From NCBI GenBank assembly GCA_900323505.1, contig OOIN01000011.1:248001-312000 (forward strand): a stretch of 64,000 nucleotides of DNA, given 5' to 3'. A program made the position numbers and the translations under genes. The DNA comes from Ustilago trichophora (Eukaryota; Basidiomycota; Ustilaginomycetes; Ustilaginales; Ustilaginaceae). How positions within the stretch are numbered: position 1 is the stretch's first letter; every line of letters starts with the position of its first letter. Positions 62,045 through 64,000 of the stretch are shown here, in pieces. The notes beneath the pieces are model-generated. The model saw nothing but the letters and a program-made list of their open reading frames with translations. It was not told the DNA's origin and searched no databases.

Positions 62045-63675
62045 ATGTCTGTCCACCGCCATGACGATGATGTGCGGTTGGATCTGGGTGAAGGCCCTTC
62101 AACCCAACCCACACTCAATGCATCAATCCGGGTCCGACCCATTACGATCCGCTTCACAGAGCCTGGCGTTCGTGATCTCCAGCTCAACTTGCACTCTCTT
62201 ACATCTCTTCGGCCCGTCACCACCTCTCGGCCTCATCCTACCACGTCCAACCCCAACCTCAGCCCACCAGAGCAGCTGATATTCGACTTTGACTCGGAGC
62301 AACAAGACCCGCACATCCTTACACCCCCAATACGAACCCCACAAGATGCCCAGCCCGACCCACATCTGGTCCAATCCGTCATCTCTACTTTGGCTCAGCA
62401 ACACCTGATGGGAGATGAAACAGTGCACATGCTCAAGAAGCGCATGGGCCAACGCAGAGACGCAGTACGCGGGCGGAGATTGCGACTTATCCACGCCGGG
62501 CGGATCTTGAGGGATGGAGTTAGACTGGTGGGCTATCTGGAGGAGTTGGATTTGCGGACGCGGGTGCAGAGTAGGCAGACGTTGCGGCATCTGGCGCTCG
62601 ATGGAAGCGATCGAACGAACTCAGATTTCAGAGGCGACATACGTAGTGAAGAAGAGAGTGAGGAGGAGGATGCAGAAGACGAGGCAGAGGAGGAGGAGGC
62701 GGGTGAACGAGATACCGTGGAGAAGCGTCAAATGAGCGTTCGAGAGCTGGTCGATTGGCTAGCTGCTCAGATCGATCCTGATGATGAAAAGGGAGATGTT
62801 GCCGGTGAAATCCCAGGCGATCCAGGGCTTAGAGGAGCCAAGGGAAAGGGCAAGACTCGCGAACCAGCTTTCTACGACGATCTTGTGAAGGTTACCATTC
62901 GTACTGCACCTACCGTCTACGTTCAATGCTCTGTTGGAGAGCCCGAATCCCAATTGTCCCCCTCCTCGCCTTCAGCAACCTTCTCTTCCGCCCCTTTGAT
63001 CGACGTACAGGACCCACCAGAACCGGGAGATTCGATCGACCCAGAACTAGACCCACTCGAAAACGACCAAAATCGAGGATTCAATCGACTCCTCAGCGCC
63101 GGCCTCTCACCCTCAGAAGTCTCCTCGATCCGCAACACATTTCGCACAACTCACCCGCTCAACACCCCGTACGACCTCATCTCGGCCCGTGAGCACGCTC
63201 AGCATCTCCTCGAGATGGAAGAATCCTGGATGGACTCTTTTCACACCACCAACAATGGAGGAGCAGCCGGAGACTTGGGAGAATTTGGCGAACCAGGAGG
63301 AAGACCAGGAGCATATGTAACGGTGATGCAGGGTCTGATGGTCGGATTCTTTATGCCTCCTTTGATTCCACTCTTTTGGTTCCGGGATAGGGCGCATCCG
63401 AGCTCTCTCCCAACTGGAGCGGCGGGTGGAGGAGGGGAGGATGGCGAAGAGGCGGATGACGAGGAGGAATGGGAGAGGGAGAGGGCAACTTTGACGCGCG
63501 AAAGCGTGTTTGGGAGTACGATGCAGGTTTCGATCCTGTTTGGATTGGTGGCCAAGTAAGTGCGAGTCCACACATTCTTGCTCTAGCCGAAAGACAAGAG
63601 AAAGGGTTGATGCTGACGTAAAGCTTCTTTGTGCAAAACAGTCTTATCATGGGCTTGTTCAGATTCATCTGGTAG
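62045..63675 (+). CDS. DSC3: Dsc E3 ubiquitin ligase complex subunit 3 (Dsc3)
   Basis: Two exons: 62045-63555 and 63642-63675. The intron is 86 nt (GTAAGT...ACAG). The 514-residue product has an N-terminal ubiquitin-like domain with RPITIRFTEPG and later RLRLIHAGRILRDG. An acidic insert at about 200-225 and a second conserved block (GFNRLLSAGLSPSEV) follow. Near the C-terminus are two hydrophobic spans, VMQGLMVGFFMPPLIPLFWF and SILFGLVAKNLIMGLFRFIW. The second span is completed only by the short last exon, which confirms the splice. The Dsc complex is a Golgi/endosome membrane ligase that cleaves SREBP in fungi and removes orphan membrane proteins. Other Dsc subunits are not in the window. 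Confidence 0.88.
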
Positions 63676-63797
63676 GCCCTCTATCTTTCTCGCACACACA
63701 AAGACACGAGACGCAACGACCGGAAGAATGATGCATTGCAACCCGCAAGCCGGCAACACAAGACAACGCTTTTATCCTTCCAAACCCATCCAAATGC

Positions 63798-64000
63798 CTA
63801 CCCTCCATCGGCGCCACCAGCAGTAGCAGAGATAAAGGACATATCACTAAAGAGGGACTCGCCCAAGAACCCATCTAGCATGCCAAAGTCCCAATCGATG
63901 TCTGCTGCTGCTGCTGCACCTCCGGCCACTTCACCGGCCAATGCGGCACCCATGCCCAGTGCTGTGGATGTGGCATTGGACGAAGACGACATCGAGTCGA
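63798..64000 (-). CDS. 3' end of an unrecognised gene running off the right edge
   Basis: The minus-strand frame is open from the window edge to a stop at 63798-63800, giving about 67 C-terminal residues. The end is Ala/Gly/Ser-rich with an acidic-hydrophobic patch (DIDWDFGMLDGFLGESLF). Such a patch is often seen at the C-terminus of fungal transcription factors as an activation region. That is a guess from composition. The gene converges on DSC3, with about 120 bp between the stops. Confidence 0.45.
   Translation of the reverse strand, partial: DSMSSSSNATSTALGMGAALAGEVAGGAAAAADIDWDFGMLDGFLGESLFSDMSFISATAGGADGG

Noticed and set aside
1..64000. Transposons, viral remnants, CRISPR arrays, rRNA and tRNA genes
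   Set aside because: No transposase, reverse transcriptase, long terminal repeat, direct-repeat array or recognisable structural RNA was seen on either strand by reading.

Overview
The window looks like nuclear DNA of a smut fungus (Basidiomycota, Ustilaginaceae; Ustilago, Sporisorium, Moesziomyces or a relative). The reasons are mostly intronless genes, a few short introns of about 80-160 nt with GTAAGT or GTGAGT donors and CTAAC-like branch sites, long pyrimidine-rich leaders, dense antisense ORF shadows typical of this codon usage, and gene families of basidiomycete type. I see no transposon, virus, rRNA, tRNA or CRISPR array.

Layout, left to right. Positions 3-965 hold the 3' part of an unknown gene. 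1160-3697(-) is a large FAD/NAD(P) oxidoreductase. 5469-7741(+) is a DUR3-type urea transporter. 9034-10650(+) is a GT32 glycosyltransferase. 11115-13913(-) is an RNF10/Mag2 RING protein. 14947-15871(+) is a type II haloacid dehalogenase, convergent with an alanine-glyoxylate aminotransferase at 15973-17346(-). 19655-20639(+) is a TRAP-alpha-like translocon protein. 21578-24964(+) is an adenylation-thiolation-reductase (NRPS-like) enzyme. 25154-28348(-) is an ataxin-2/Pbp1 homologue. 29396-31654(-) is the Miro GTPase Gem1. 33103-34192(-) holds an unrecognised split gene. 34488-37835(-) is a USP7/Ubp15 deubiquitinase. A 4.4 kb gene-poor stretch follows, and then a Fus1-like membrane protein with an SH3 domain (42220-44009,+). 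The right third is gene-dense: Pex10(-), Prp18(-), Cox6b/Cox12(+), a nitroreductase(-), an Ies4-like protein(-), Dib1(-), Luc7(-), a J-protein(+), an unknown secreted protein(+), the Dsc3 ubiquitin-ligase subunit(+), and the 3' end of one more gene(-) at the right edge.

The genes are mainly housekeeping: three spliceosome components (Prp18, Dib1, Luc7), mitochondrial function (Gem1, Cox6b, perhaps Agx1), peroxisome import (Pex10), ER and Golgi functions (TRAP-alpha, Dsc3, GT32) and ubiquitin enzymes. Exon structures were worked out by hand for DUR3, the dehalogenase, TRAP-alpha, the Fus1-like gene, Cox6b, Dib1, Luc7, the secreted protein and Dsc3.

The most unusual object is the single intronless ORF 56821-59580. 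It encodes a Jjj1/DNAJC21-type ribosome-biogenesis J-protein that carries an apparently complete ChaC-type gamma-glutamylcyclotransferase domain between its two zinc fingers. Other points worth attention are the unresolved split gene at 33.1-34.2 kb, a four-exon Kex2-site secreted protein of unknown function, a 762-nt intron in the Cox6b gene, and an inverted GTACA pentamer repeat.
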